From Bdellovibrionales bacterium (GTDB lineage: Bacteria; Bdellovibrionota; Bdellovibrionia; Bdellovibrionales; Bdellovibrionaceae): a stretch of 64,000 bases of DNA. This document shows, piece by piece, positions 18,854-29,771 of this stretch. The translations under genes and the position numbers were made by a program. The notes under the pieces are model-generated. The model was not told the DNA's origin. It saw nothing but the letters and a program-made list of their open reading frames with translations, and ran no database searches. Position 1 is the stretch's first letter. Every line of letters starts with the position of its first letter. Location of the stretch: positions 62,001 through 126,000 of the forward strand of contig JADJOV010000011.1 of the NCBI GenBank assembly GCA_016713585.1, given 5' to 3'.

Positions 18854-20883
18854 ATGAATGCCGTCAGACAATCATTTATGTTTAACAAACAGCGTCGCCG
18901 TCAGTTGGGCTGGTTTATTACAAGTTTCTTTCTGATCACCTTCTATCAAAACTGCGAAGGAACACTTACAACTCAAGGGGATCAGTCCTCGACCTCTGAC
19001 CAGTCAGAAGCTTCGGGACTACCTCCAGGCTCCTTAGGTGCGAGTAATCAAGCTTCTCAACCTTCAGCCCAGCCGACAGGCCAGCCTCCAGCAGCTCCAG
19101 GAACAGTCAGTCCCGAAGAGGCCCTTCGAATTGAAGCGGCAAGAGTCGCAGCCTGTAAAGCGCTTATGGGAAAACCCTCATTTATAACAACCTCCGACCA
19201 GGCTGTGACCATAGTCTCGGGTGCAGGAGCTGGTGCCGGAGACCTCAATGCTCCAACCCTGACTATGTCCGTTGATAGAGCCGTGGCTGCGACCATTGAT
19301 CCCAAACAAAGCCCAAAGACACTCGCAGAGACACTCCCCTGCGAGTTTACAACTAACGTCACTTGTAATCTTGTGACTGGCGACCCTTCGAGACCTTCGA
19401 CCCTATTGAAAGCCATCGATGACGGAGGCGAGGATGTCAGCGTGACAGCAACAACGATGGCCCAAAAAGAGCTCATTCTGAGAGGTGCGTTCAGCTTGGG
19501 CAATGGGGCTTGCTCTGGCCAGGTCAATAGAGCCACACAGAGCAAAGACATAAAATTGTCCAATCTTCGAAACAATAATAATGGGACTATCTATCGTTGT
19601 GTCGAGGGAGAAGCCTGGGTCAGCATGACCGCCCGAACCCAACTTAACAATATGAATGTGTCGCCCGTCTCAGATCCAGTCTATATGAAAGTCACATTTA
19701 AAAATGGCTGTTGGGATGAATCACGTCTTGCCCCTGGGCCTGATCCATTGCCGAGCAAGGCCCAATTTGGGGGATCCGTGGCCATCGATGGAGATTGGGC
19801 CGCAGCTATTGCAACCCAAGATAATTCAGGCGCCATTCTGACGACAGGTTCTTTTTCACTTTTTCACAAAGTTGCAGGTCAGTGGACTTTGACTCAGAAA
19901 ATTGTTCTTGCAGGGGCTGTGACTGGAGACAGACTCACGTCCATCGCCCTAAAAGGGACCAAGCTTGCAGTCTCGAGCTCCCTGCGTGGTCGAACAGGTG
20001 TCGTTGGAATTTATTCTCTGAACAGCACTACACAGCTCTGGGAATTAACACAAATTATTTCACCTAATGATGCCCAGCTCGACCAAGAGTTTGGTGCTAG
20101 TCTTGCGTTAACAGAGTCAGCCCTAGCCGTCGGATCGCCAAGTTTTTCAGTCAGCGGCCCCGCTGCCCGCGATCGCTCTGGCCAGGTCTACGTCTTTTCT
20201 TGTGGCCCTACGACATGCACCTTTAGCTATTCACGAAATGTCGTCGAACAAGATCGAGGATTCGGCTCCAGTGTCGCGATCAGTGGCAACATTTTAGCCG
20301 TCGGTGCACCACAAGCCATCACCCGTGAGGGTGGAGGCAAAGGATTCGTAAATCTTTATAACCTTTCCACTGGCGCGCTGACAAAACAATTGCGCCTGAT
20401 GATGGTGATCTTGGCATGAGGTTTGGCGACAGTTTAACACTTCTGGGAACGAAGCTTGCTGTCGGAGCTCCGTTCAGAAACGATGTTAGGAATCCCGCAG
20501 CCCCACTCGAGTCGGCTGGGGGAGTGTATTTTTACACGGACATCGCAGGCTCGACATCCAAACCTTCTCACCTGCTTATAGGGGCAGTCGCTGGGGGAAA
20601 TTTGGGGAGATCGGTGGCTCTCTCCGCTGATGCTCTCTTTTCAGGATGTCCTCGCTGTGCAAATCGGGGCGGTGCAGTCTTTTATCACAAATTGTCAACC
20701 TTGCCCGTCAGCAATACCGCCGGCACGACTGCAAATTTCACCAGCTTTGGTCTTAATCGCGTCAGTGGTGATGAATACGGAAACTCAATTGCCGTCAGTG
20801 GTTCAAATGTCATCGTGGGGGCTTTTAACAAAACCGCGCCAACAGACGACGCTGGAGCAGTCTATATACAGCCGATAAAGTAA
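18854..20883 (+). CDS. FG-GAP repeat exported lipoprotein, one frameshift
   Basis: Surface or periplasmic protein of about 676 residues. The start at 18854 has a GGGGAGG site. The signal peptide ends in FYQNC, an atypical lipobox seen in several neighbours, followed by a Ser/Gln/Pro-rich linker. The C-terminal half contains at least six FG-GAP-like blades (FGGSVAIDGD, FGASLALTES, FGSSVAISGN, FGDSLTLLGT, LGRSVALSAD, YGNSIAVSGS), each followed by an (A/I)VG(A/S)P-type turn, predicting a beta-propeller. The middle part has four or more cysteines. A one-base loss near 20395 breaks the frame before the fourth blade. It is the first gene of the co-directional cluster reaching 28.4 kb. Confidence 0.72.
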
Positions 20884-20911
20884 GAATATGGATTTTCAAG
20901 GGGGACTGAGG

Positions 20912-23107
20912 ATGAAAAAATTATCTCTATTGACCATTTTAGGAATCGGAATTCCCTTTGTCGCAAAAGCCGATATCTCGAATAGCTTTCGAAACACTAA
21001 CGCCGTTGTACTCTATGAATTTAGAGAAACGACCGGACCTGTCCTAGATACAGCAAATCCAGCTTTTGGTGAACCTCTTAACTTGAGCATTTATAAGCCA
21101 ACCAATGTGACCCGTGTTGATGGGACCCTAGAAATTACCGGGGCCAATGTTATCAGATCGGACAAACCCGCCGCGAAAATTGTAGATCAATGTAAACAGT
21201 CTGGCGCTCTATCTTGTGAGGTTTGGCTTGAAAACAATGAAACGGTCGAGAAACGCGCTGGTCTTGATGCTGCCAAGCGACCTCAACCCTTGCGAATTTT
21301 GAGCCTGTCAAAGAGCCTATTTGAAAGAAATTTCATCTTTGGCCAGTTCTATGATATGGGAAACGTCTATGCGACTGGAATAGTCACTTCTTCAAATGAG
21401 CCGAACCCGGCCAGCCTCGGAAACTCACTTACTGATCCTTTGCTAAGTACAGTTTCTTCGACGAGGGTTCCTGAGATAAATTCGAACAGGCTTGTCTCGT
21501 CTGTCATGCAAAAAATTGTTGTCACCTTGGGACCTACCGGTCTTGCCAAGCTCTACCTTTCTGACCGCAATGGCTACATGTATTTGGCAAAAACCGAAGC
21601 CCGGGGATTTGGAACTGGCTCCGCAGCCACTTATTTCAGCAAATGGGACAAAGCAAATACTTATCTGACCCTGGGAAATGAAAGCATGTCTCCTGCTGAG
21701 TTTGCGACCGCTCTAGGAATGGGCGATGACAACTTTCAGACCTGCACAGCTGCAAGCAATGCCTCTAATCGGTGCTTTACCAACCCAAATCGATATTGGA
21801 AAGGTAAACTTCACAAGGTCGCAGTCTACTGCTCTGAACTTTCGCGCAACGCGGTTTTAGGAGATGGAACCTACAACGTGATGAAAAACGCCAAGCTGGA
21901 AATCGATCTCAATACTCAGATAACTCCGCTGCGAAAGCGCGCCCAAGAAATTCACTCCCGTTTGACTGGGATTAAGACCCCTATTTCAAATCCGATCCTG
22001 GGTGAAATGGAGTCTCTTCTGAATGTTGGTGATAGCGTTGGGGCAGCCGCGAAAGTGACCAGCGATCCTTCTTTTATAAATATCACAGTTCGTGATTTTG
22101 CTGCCAAGATGTCCAATCGTGATGAAACCATCAATCTTCCACTCAATGATTTCACGGCCACAGTTGTCGGGATTGTTCGAGATGAGCGCAATGCGCAGAC
22201 CATGCTCACTGACGATATCACCTACCAAGCTGATCTCACCAAGGCCCCGGTCCCAGGGGATTTAATTGATGATATCCTACGATCAAATAACCACTACGAA
22301 GCTTTAACCACAGGGCGCTACGATTTAAGTCAGGTTCTAGTCCCAAAAAAACAAAACTTTTTAATGGAACAGAAGCCGTGAATAACCCTTCTCCGTCTGG
22401 CCTCTTGAGCTCAAGGCAGTGGATGGCCGCCCATGCCATTGCCGGAACTAATCGCCGCCTGGTCGAGTACGCCTTCCGGCAATTTACCTGCCAAGGAATC
22501 GAAAATGTGGCTGATGCTTCAGGACCTGATAACGTTATTGCTCGTGATATCGATCGTTTCCCTGGAGGCAGTCATTCAAAGTTCACTTCCTCCTGTCGAG
22601 CCTGTCACACGATAATGGATGGTTTCCGTCCGGCCTTTGCCCAATGGACCTTCAGCAATGGTTTTGCGAAACACGCGTATGTCGTTCCCAAGATTGCGAT
22701 GAATGTCGATGAGGATACCTCTGTCGGAATGAAAATGGAACCCGACTTTGTTACCTATAAGCTCAATAAAAATGCCACTGTGTTCTCAGAAGGCAATGTG
22801 AGCACTGATGACAAATGGGTGAACAATGCCACTCGCGGAACAAATGCAGAATTGTTTAAATGGAAGACAACCTCGGGCAAAGGCCTCCGCGCTTTCGGGC
22901 AAGCTCTTTCAGAAACAGCAGCTTTTCCAAGATGTATGGCAGAGCGGGGTTTTTAAGCAAGTCTGCAAACGTAAGCCAGCCTCATCTGATAATGCCATGT
23001 TAACAAATGCAGCCACCGAGTTTTCAACCACCCGGGGCTTCAATCTTAAGTTTTTGTTTGAAAAAATCGTAACAACGGACGAATGCCTAGGGGGAACCAA
23101 TGAATAG
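20912..23107 (+). CDS. LamG-like / DUF1588-like exported protein with one CXXCH, two frameshifts
   Basis: About 730 residues when joined. After a Sec signal (KKLSLLTILGIGIPFVAKA) comes a LamG-like jelly-roll (AVVLYEFRETTGPVLD, SCEVWLENNE, FIFGQFYDM, KLHKVAVYCSEL), a helical middle, and a C-terminal region with GLLSSRQWMAAHAIAGTNRR and SSCRACHTIMDGFRPAFA. That last part has the layout of the DUF1588 family (an N-terminal 'made available' segment, then a CXXCH near a DG(F) motif). Indels lie in the A run 22345-22351 and at the CC near 22927. The stop overlaps the next gene by 8 nt, so translation is coupled. Planctomycete and myxobacterial relatives pair such proteins with DUF1501/DUF1552 partners; one follows here. 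Confidence 0.62.
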
Positions 23108-23756
23108 ACGAAAATTACTATCGATAGTTTCGGTTGCATCTTTGGTTGGTGGAATTCTTGTATTTGTGGGAAATGGCTGTGGAGGTCAATTTCAGACCTT
23201 CGAATCAGAGAACTCCCCCGCTCTTGGGGAGACAAACCCAGCTGATCCCAACGGCACCGCAAGTGCAGACCCGGATTTTGTTCAAGGAGAAAAGACAGCC
23301 TCTGTTATTTATTCTCAGCAAGCTCTGGATCACCTGGCCGCCTGTGTTGGGGTCGAAGTTCCAAGCGATTCAACATTGAGGATGTATGACAGCAAAAAAG
23401 GACAAATTTCTGTTTACGGGAGTGCCGAGACAATTACTTCCCCAATGATGATGGGGATAGTTAGCACAGCCGGAGAGCTTTGTAATGACCTTATTGTTCA
23501 GGAACGAACGGACGGCCAAAGAATATTTAAAGGTTGGGACCTGAGTTCAAATAGTGCTCCCGCCACAGGAGTTCTCAATGATTCAATCACCAGATTAGCT
23601 TTGTCCTGTTGGCAGCGTCCAGAATCCTTAGAAGAACGAAACATCGTTTTGGATACAGCCAATTCAATCTCAAATGGCGAGGCTTCAGCGTCTGAAAAAA
23701 CCGCCCTGATTGTCTGCACAAGCATGCTTGCCAGCCTTAATAGCTTGCTCAATTAG
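23100..23756 (+). CDS. small exported lipoprotein of unknown function
   Basis: Protein of 218 residues. An unusual signal with two Arg (MNRRKLL) ends in VFVGNGCGG, most likely a lipobox. The mature part has conserved-looking cysteines (LAACVGVE, ELCNDL, LSCWQRPES, IVCTSM), which may form disulfides, and a helical C-terminus. The segment SCWQRPESLEERNI resembles the WxRxPxxxE stretch of DUF1592/DUF1595-type proteins, which would suit a helper to the LamG/DUF1588-like gene, but that similarity is weak. It overlaps the upstream gene and precedes the DUF1501-like gene. Confidence 0.55.
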   Translation: MNRRKLLSIVSVASLVGGILVFVGNGCGGQFQTFESENSPALGETNPADPNGTASADPDFVQGEKTASVIYSQQALDHLAACVGVEVPSDSTLRMYDSKKGQISVYGSAETITSPMMMGIVSTAGELCNDLIVQERTDGQRIFKGWDLSSNSAPATGVLNDSITRLALSCWQRPESLEERNIVLDTANSISNGEASASEKTALIVCTSMLASLNSLLN

Positions 23757-23813
23757 GGTTCACATTTTTTGATTATTTTGGTTATTTTTATTTACTTATT
23801 GTCGGGGGACAAA

Positions 23814-25304
23814 TGAAAAACGAAAACAAAAACGAAAAACTCAAAAATCTCAATAGAAAATCCAACGTCTGCAATTCCGTTGGATTCGGAAGCCAAAACT
23901 GAACTCGCTCTGCCAACCTTTGAAAAACTCCATGGAAGGCCAATCACTCGCAGGGATTTTTTAGCCTCTGGGCTGATTCCGTTTTCGGCCTCGGCCATTA
24001 TGCCTACTTGGCTCAATCTATTTGCCAAAGCTGGAGTTGCTGAAGCCGCAGATCTCGTGTGTACTAGTGCCGCCGGTGGTGACATGGCCCCATTCATTAC
24101 CCTCAAATTATCTGGTGGGGCTGGCTTATCATCCAATTATGTCCCTTTAGATCAAAATAAGCAGTTGTTACCATCCTATACGAAAATCGGCCTTGGAAAG
24201 GGAAGCTCTTTAAGAACTGTTCTTGAATTTTCAAACAATGTTCCCTTCTATGTTCTCTCTGGTATACTTGCAGGTGTTCGAACATCTTCATCTGCCGAGA
24301 CTCGCCTTAAAACTGCATTCGTTGGCGTGCCTGTGAGATCACAGGATGATAGCAGTGGGAATAAATTTGATATCAGTGGGATGGTTGCTAAGGCCGGAGT
24401 TCAGGGAAAAATTCTTCCAAATCTTGGAAGAGTAAACTCAGAGACTGGCCTCAATGCAAACTATGCACTCCTCAGGCCGGCGGCACCTTTGGTCGTTTCC
24501 CGGTTTGAGGACGTGGCCGGTTCCTTGGGTGTCAGTGGATCCTTGTCGAAATTGAGTCAGCTCCAGAAAGAAAAGCTCTTTAGCGCAGTCAATCGAATGA
24601 CGGCCAGTCAAGCTAAAGCTATTGAGAACATGAGCGGTGGAAAAACCCTGAGTCGACTTATTCAGTGCGCCAACATTGGCAATGAGTCACTGATCGCCAA
24701 TAGCACGTCCCAAAATATTTCTCCCTTAGGGAATCCTGCTTTTGCCACCGTCTGGGGAATTAATGCAAATACAAGCACTTCAAGCCAAGATTTTGTCTTT
24801 GCGACAATGGTCTTTAATGCGCTCAATGGAAATGCAGGAACCATCAATCTCGATATCGGTGGATACGACTATCATGATGGAACCCGAACGAGCGGTGACA
24901 CTAGGGACACTGCCGCAGGGGTCGTCATTGGAAGAATTCTCGAGTCCTTTGCCGTGATGGGCAAGAAGGGATTCTTGGTGGTGTGCAGTGATGGATCTGT
25001 GGCCTCGAGTGAATCTGAGATTGCTGGAGCCGAGTGGACGAGCGATCGCGGCACAGGCGGCTCCATGTATATGCTCGCCTATGACCCAAGTATGGCACCT
25101 TCCGCAAAAGCCACCCAACTCGGACACTTTACTGATGGACAGGTCGCAGATGATACTTTCATTACTGGAGGTAGCGCTGAAAAGGCTGCTGCAGCTATTT
25201 TCGCAAATTACATGAATTTTAATAAAAAAGTAAACCAGGTTGAGACGATTATTCCGCGAACATTTTCGACTGCAGAGCTCGACAAGATCTTGATTGTGTC
25301 CTAG
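23814..25304 (+). CDS. DUF1501-like exported protein, frameshift near the start
   Basis: About 496 residues. The segment ITRRDFLASGLIPFSASA has the twin-Arg pattern of a Tat signal, placed after about 45 residues as in many DUF1501 proteins. The body contains LKLSGGAGLSSNYVP, INLDIGGYDYHDGTRTSGDTR and FLVVCSDGSVASSESE, matching the DUF1501 layout (a GGxxxxxxxxP start, a DxGG(F/Y)DxH motif and a late Gly/Ser segment near the Asp). These resemble alkaline-phosphatase/sulfatase-fold proteins, though the catalytic details are not established. The ATG at 23814 (behind GGGGGA) joins the frame if one A is removed from 23835-23839. The frame is otherwise intact. Confidence 0.68.
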
Positions 25305-25360
25305 GGCGTGGGTCAGACCTGGGGGTTTTGCCCGACAAAGAGTCAGATGAAGGGGTTTTC

Positions 25361-27083
25361 ATGGGGACAAATTTAAAGAAATGGTTGCCGGCGAGTTTGC
25401 TTTCGTTGCTGCTAATTGCAGGTTTTAATAACTGTTCGACTGGCTTTGATACGAGCATTGAATCGGGAACCAGCGCGTTGTCTTTAAGCACCGACGGAAG
25501 CTCCGGTAGTATCTGTGAGGACTCGTTGCTCGGACTCTACCAAAGGGGTTACTATAAGTTTGTCCGCGACAACTGTGTTTCCTGTCATGCAACAGAAGCC
25601 GACAAGCCTCAATTCGCAAGCCCGGACATCAATTGGGCCTACAAAGTTTTTATGGATAAAGGCTATACAAAGGTTTCGGATAATGCGATCAATATTGGAC
25701 ATCAACCTGGATACACTGGCCCCCAACATATTCAAGCAGTCAATGAGTTACGTCTTGAATGGCAGCAAGGCCTCAAAGAGTTCAACCAGTGCAAAGGGTC
25801 CTCTGGTGCAATCGAGACAGGCGTTGATCCAGCGACATTGCTATCTTTAGAGACAACGAAGCTTCAATTACCTGTCTTAGCCCTGGATAAACAAGAAAGA
25901 ATTGTTTGGGATCTCAATTCTCAAATTAACAAAATCAAACCAGAGGCTGTCATCCCAATCGTACCTGGAGCAAAATTGTCCTTGCTGATCACTCGTTATC
26001 AGACAGCTGGTGGAGAAGACTATTATACCCTGACCAAGCCAATCATCTTTGGTTCAACAGTCGATATTCGCGTGAAAACCATGTATGCATCCATCAATGG
26101 ACGACCTCTGAAGTATCCCACGACCTTCAAATTTCTGTCTGCAGGCATTCGCGCGGGCTCAAAGGAAGACACCACCGGCCTTCTTTCGACAGGGGGCCTC
26201 ACCGCTCCAGGAACTGTTAGCTCTCAGGACTTTATCTCCTTGGCCTTCGAAATGCTAGAAGCGACCGAGCTTCCAGCACCAAAGCCACCAACCCTGGCAA
26301 ATCTCACAGGAGCTCAGGTTCGATTTGTCAATTCAGCAACTGGGTCTATGGACTTTGAGGTTGCTCTCTCTGAAGTTCCGGACGAGCCAGTCACCTTAAC
26401 AGTTTCTGAAGAGGGTTCTTCAATGTGCCAGGCCGCTCCTGACGCATTCGTTGTTCCCAGCGCAAACTGCTTGCCTGAGGTCTTTCAGGCATTGGGTCCC
26501 CAAGGAATGACGACCCCCGACCACCTGAAGTTGGGTCGAGCGCGTTCTGTCGTCGGCAATGCCTACAATCGTTATGATTGGGACTATAGATTTTCTCTCA
26601 GCTCAATGACCCTCGCAGGAGTCGACACTAAAAGGTCTTTTTCAATTGAATTCTCACGAGACCTTCGTCGAGAAGAAAACCGAATCCTTCGACTTAAACT
26701 CAATATCGCTTCATCCACTGCCATTGTGGGTTCCCAGGATATTGTTTACGTTGTGATTCGACGTATGGATAATCCTACTCCGGCTCCTGGGGAAATTACC
26801 TTTTCGCAACTCATGGGATCCAAAAGGTGTCCTCAATGCGAACTGTGTTAAGTGTCACAATTCAAGGGACAGGAATGGCGGATATGACATGACCGACTAT
26901 CAGCTGATGTTGACTCGAGGGATCTTAATTCCAGGTGATATTCAGAGCAAGATGTATCGACGAATGAATGAACTGGATCGAGTCTTGTCAGGGCTGACCC
27001 CGATGCCAATCGATGGATCTTTGGACTATAGGTACATTGCCCCTGTTTCAGAATGGATTCTGAATGGAGCAAAAAATAACTAG
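25361..27083 (+). CDS. exported lipoprotein with two haem c motifs, one frameshift
   Basis: About 573 residues. Start at ATG 25361 behind GAAGGGG. The lipobox region LLLIAGFNNCSTG follows the cluster's (F/Y)xNC style. A first haem motif CVSCHATE lies near residue 70. A central beta-rich region of about 350 residues follows (for example LRLKLNIASSTAIVG). Near the C-terminus, after a one-base loss at about 26822-26827, the frame continues GVLNANCVKCHNSRDRNGG and ends in EWILNGAKNN, a typical small cytochrome c fold. A redox or electron-relay role at the outer membrane is likely; the partner is unknown. Confidence 0.62.
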
Positions 27084-27128
27084 AACGTGAAACACTCAGT
27101 GCCTCAGACAGAACAAGGAGAAGAAGTT

Positions 27129-27855
27129 ATGAGAAGTGGTTTTCATCTACGAGTGGGTCTTCTGCTGATTCTAGGAGCAATCCTGTTAAATTATCAGAAT
27201 TGTGCCTATGTCGGAGCTCCTGGCGCTGACCCAAATCAAATTATTCATTCAAGCTCATCTCAGGACCCCAATGCTGATGCAGCCCTCCGTTCCGCCAAGT
27301 CTCGAAAAAGATGCCATGGCCATTCTAAATGCCCGATGCGCATCTTGCCACAATTCAAGTAATCCAAAAGGGGACATCGGATTTATCACAGATATTAATT
27401 CTCTCAAATATTATCGCCTCATCGTTCCTGGCGAGCCTCAGCTCTCCCCACTTTATGAAGTGATTGCAAAGGGCGAAATGCCTCCAAGTGGTCCCTTAGC
27501 TCAGGCTCAAGTTCAGATAATCTATGATTGGATTTTCGAAGGAATGTTGACTGATCAAACCGGGGTCACTCCACCGGTTGGAGTCACCGGAGTTCTTGAA
27601 GCCAAGTTTCAGAGTATTTTTGTTAACATAATTCAACCCAAATGTCTTGGCTGCCACAACAATGCCTCCGCGAATGGCCTTGATCTTTCAAATTACACCA
27701 AGGTGATGACGACCATCGCACCAAACGATCCCCTCCGTAGTGCCTTCTATGACAGTGTCATTAAGGGACGAATGCCAAAAGGCCGAGCCATGCTCAGCGC
27801 TTCAGAATTGACGGCAGTGCGAGATTGGATTACAAATGGAGCATTGAACAATTAG
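27129..27855 (+). CDS. dihaem cytochrome c lipoprotein, one frameshift
   Basis: About 242 residues with lipobox LLNYQNCAYVG. It has two similar cytochrome c domains: CASCHNSSNPKGDIGF with a distal MPPSGPL, and CLGCHNNASANGLDLS with a distal MPKGRA. Both end in a W-I helix (IIYDWIFEGM, VRDWITNGALNN), which resembles the C-terminus of the preceding gene. A base is missing near 27297. The start is ATG 27129 with AAGGAG upstream, 45 bp after the previous stop, so an operon is likely. The family is the planctomycete-type cytochrome c (PSCyt1-like). Confidence 0.7.
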
Positions 27856-27867
27856 CTAGGGGTATCC

Positions 27868-28374
27868 ATGCAACGTTTTAGCTTTTTAACTCTGACTCTT
27901 TTCAATTTCATTCTTTTTGGTGCGACTGCCTCTTGGGCAAAACCAGAAGTTGTTCTCAGTCTGAAAATGTTCCCATCGGCTGGCAACTTTAATGCGACAA
28001 GCAACGAAGTTAAGGGATTTGCAAGAATGAGCGGAACCAAGGTGATCGCAGAAGGTATTTCGGTTCCAATTAAGAGCCTCGATGCAGAGCGAGAAGGTCG
28101 TACTAAACATATGAATGAAAAATACCTTGAAATGGGAAAATACCCTGAGGCCAAACTCATCAAAGCAGAGGGTGAAAATGGTCAGGGCAAAGGGATCATT
28201 GAAATCCATGGAGTCCAAAAACCAATTCAAGGAACCTTTAAAGTTGAAAAAGACGAGTTGGTCGCCAACTTTGTTGTCAAGATAAGTGATTTTGGAATCG
28301 CAAAGGTTAACTATTTGGGAATGGGTGTTAAGGATGAGGTTGCTGTGATGGTCCGAGTCCCAATCAAAAAGTAA
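27868..28374 (+). CDS. YceI-family periplasmic lipid-binding protein
   Basis: Protein of 168 residues with a signal peptide (cleavage after SWA) and the YceI lipocalin-like signature: VPIKSLDAEREGRTKHMNEK, then YLEMGKYPEAKL and a C-terminal strand pair. YceI proteins bind isoprenoid or quinone-like lipids in the periplasm. It lies 12 bp after the dihaem gene, so it may be the last gene of the cytochrome cluster; a quinone-linked partner would make sense. A second YceI gene is at 57472. Its 3' end overlaps the next gene, which is convergent, by 11 bp. Confidence 0.8.
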   Translation: MQRFSFLTLTLFNFILFGATASWAKPEVVLSLKMFPSAGNFNATSNEVKGFARMSGTKVIAEGISVPIKSLDAEREGRTKHMNEKYLEMGKYPEAKLIKAEGENGQGKGIIEIHGVQKPIQGTFKVEKDELVANFVVKISDFGIAKVNYLGMGVKDEVAVMVRVPIKK

Positions 28375-29200
28375 TCTGCAGATCAGCCCGAATAGCAAAA
28401 TGGTCACTCAAATACTGATCCTGCACCTTTTTATTGAGAAAAACTTCGCTTGAAATTCCAGAAATAGCATTCCTGAACTTCGGCGAAATCCAAAAACCAT
28501 CAATTCTTAAGCTGGAATTTCCATCTGATCCTAAGTGAGAATCTCCTGGAAAAATATCCAAATATCCCTCGCGCCTGAATCGCGCATGATCCTCCGAATC
28601 TGGAGAAGAATTAAAATCCCCTCCAATAACATGGTTTTGTTTGGCAAAACGCCCCACCAGGAACTCAATTTGGCTCTTTCGCGCCTGAGCATTCTCACTT
28701 TTGTACTCAAGGTGTGTATTTATATACCAAACCCCATCGATCAGAAAAGCAACATAGCCTCGCTGGAGCAAGGACACCGGTAAAAAACCCTTGTCGACCG
28801 CCGAAACCTTCAATTTGGTGAGAATGACAAGCGACTCATCATACCGCCCCCACGCCTCATGAGTAAACTGAGATTCAAGCCCACGTAAATCGTAGGTCTT
28901 CCCCCAGGGTCTATTCAGCAAATAGTTTCTAATAAATTCAATCTGACTCTGCTTACTTTCTTTATCTACACAGACTTCTTGAAGACCAATGACTTCTGGA
29001 GAGAGCTCGATAAACTTATCCAGTATTTGACTCAGGCGAAATTGCCAATCCCCGGCGAAACATTGAATGTTCATGGTGACAAGCTTTAAGGGGACTTGAT
29101 CTACTTTTTCCGCCTTGGCCGCCTCAGTGACAGACAAATTCAAGACTCCCACCAGTCCAAGAGTAAAACACAGCATCAATCTCATTTGTTCGAATCTCAT
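28364..29200 (-). CDS. exported endonuclease/exonuclease/phosphatase-family protein
   Basis: Protein of 278 residues of the EEP (DNase I-like) superfamily with a signal peptide. The family motifs are in order: LVTMNIQCF, IGLQEVCVD (metal-binding Glu), WYINTHLEY (catalytic His), GGDFNSSPDS (catalytic Asp/Asn), RIDGFWIS and LSDHFAI (C-terminal Asp-His). Substrates in the family range from DNA to phospholipids and sphingomyelin; the substrate here is unknown. A secreted enzyme would act on extracellular or prey material. ATG at 29200 is preceded by AGAGGGG. Confidence 0.82.
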   Translation of the reverse strand: MRFEQMRLMLCFTLGLVGVLNLSVTEAAKAEKVDQVPLKLVTMNIQCFAGDWQFRLSQILDKFIELSPEVIGLQEVCVDKESKQSQIEFIRNYLLNRPWGKTYDLRGLESQFTHEAWGRYDESLVILTKLKVSAVDKGFLPVSLLQRGYVAFLIDGVWYINTHLEYKSENAQARKSQIEFLVGRFAKQNHVIGGDFNSSPDSEDHARFRREGYLDIFPGDSHLGSDGNSSLRIDGFWISPKFRNAISGISSEVFLNKKVQDQYLSDHFAIRADLQITF

Positions 29201-29263
29201 AGTCCCCTCTTCATTTTAAATTATAATTTCCACACCGTGATCCTTGTACTTGATTCTCAATTC

Positions 29264-29546
29264 TCAATCCTCGATCCTTGATTCATGTCCAGGGCGCTCA
29301 CTCCCAGGATTCTTTGGATGGTTAGTCCAGGGAAGATAAGGTTTTTTGTATTGTTGAGGCACCATGGCAGGAAAATAAAAAGGGGCAATTTCCGATAGTC
29401 TCGCCTGTTGCAGGATTCAAGATTGGGACCAAGGTTGTCCCGCTGGACAGAGTCCATCTTCCATCATAATAATCTTGGACAACTTGGTTGAACAACGAGC
29501 TTCCTCCCTGTTTACAAAACAAAAACCATCCGAAAAATTTTAGCAT
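29264..29546 (-). CDS. hypothetical small protein, one frameshift
   Basis: Two frames join to about 93 residues: MLKFFGWFLFCKQGGSSLF at the start, a middle with QDYYDGRWTLSSG and NPATGETI, then EIAPFYFPAMVPQQYKK and a polar end with PWTNHPKNPGSERPGHE. The join needs removal of one base near 29393. Both halves have a coherent amino-acid pattern and share direction with the following EEP gene, about 60 bp away. No family is recognised. A terminal decoy in non-coding DNA cannot be excluded. Confidence 0.35.
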
Positions 29547-29771
29547 AGGAGTAAAAAAAATTCTCAAACTTTGTTTGATTGAATGAGAGAATTCAAAAAT
29601 GAAAAGTCTTGCCGCGTTGTCTCTGAAATTTGTTTGAAATCGGTGCCAATATAACACCAAATTATGTTTCTCATAATGGAATGGATCTTGCTTAATACAG
29701 ACTCAATTACTTGAGTTGAACGCTAAAAACTAAAGGTGCCTACTTAATAGGACCCCACCAAGGAGATAACC

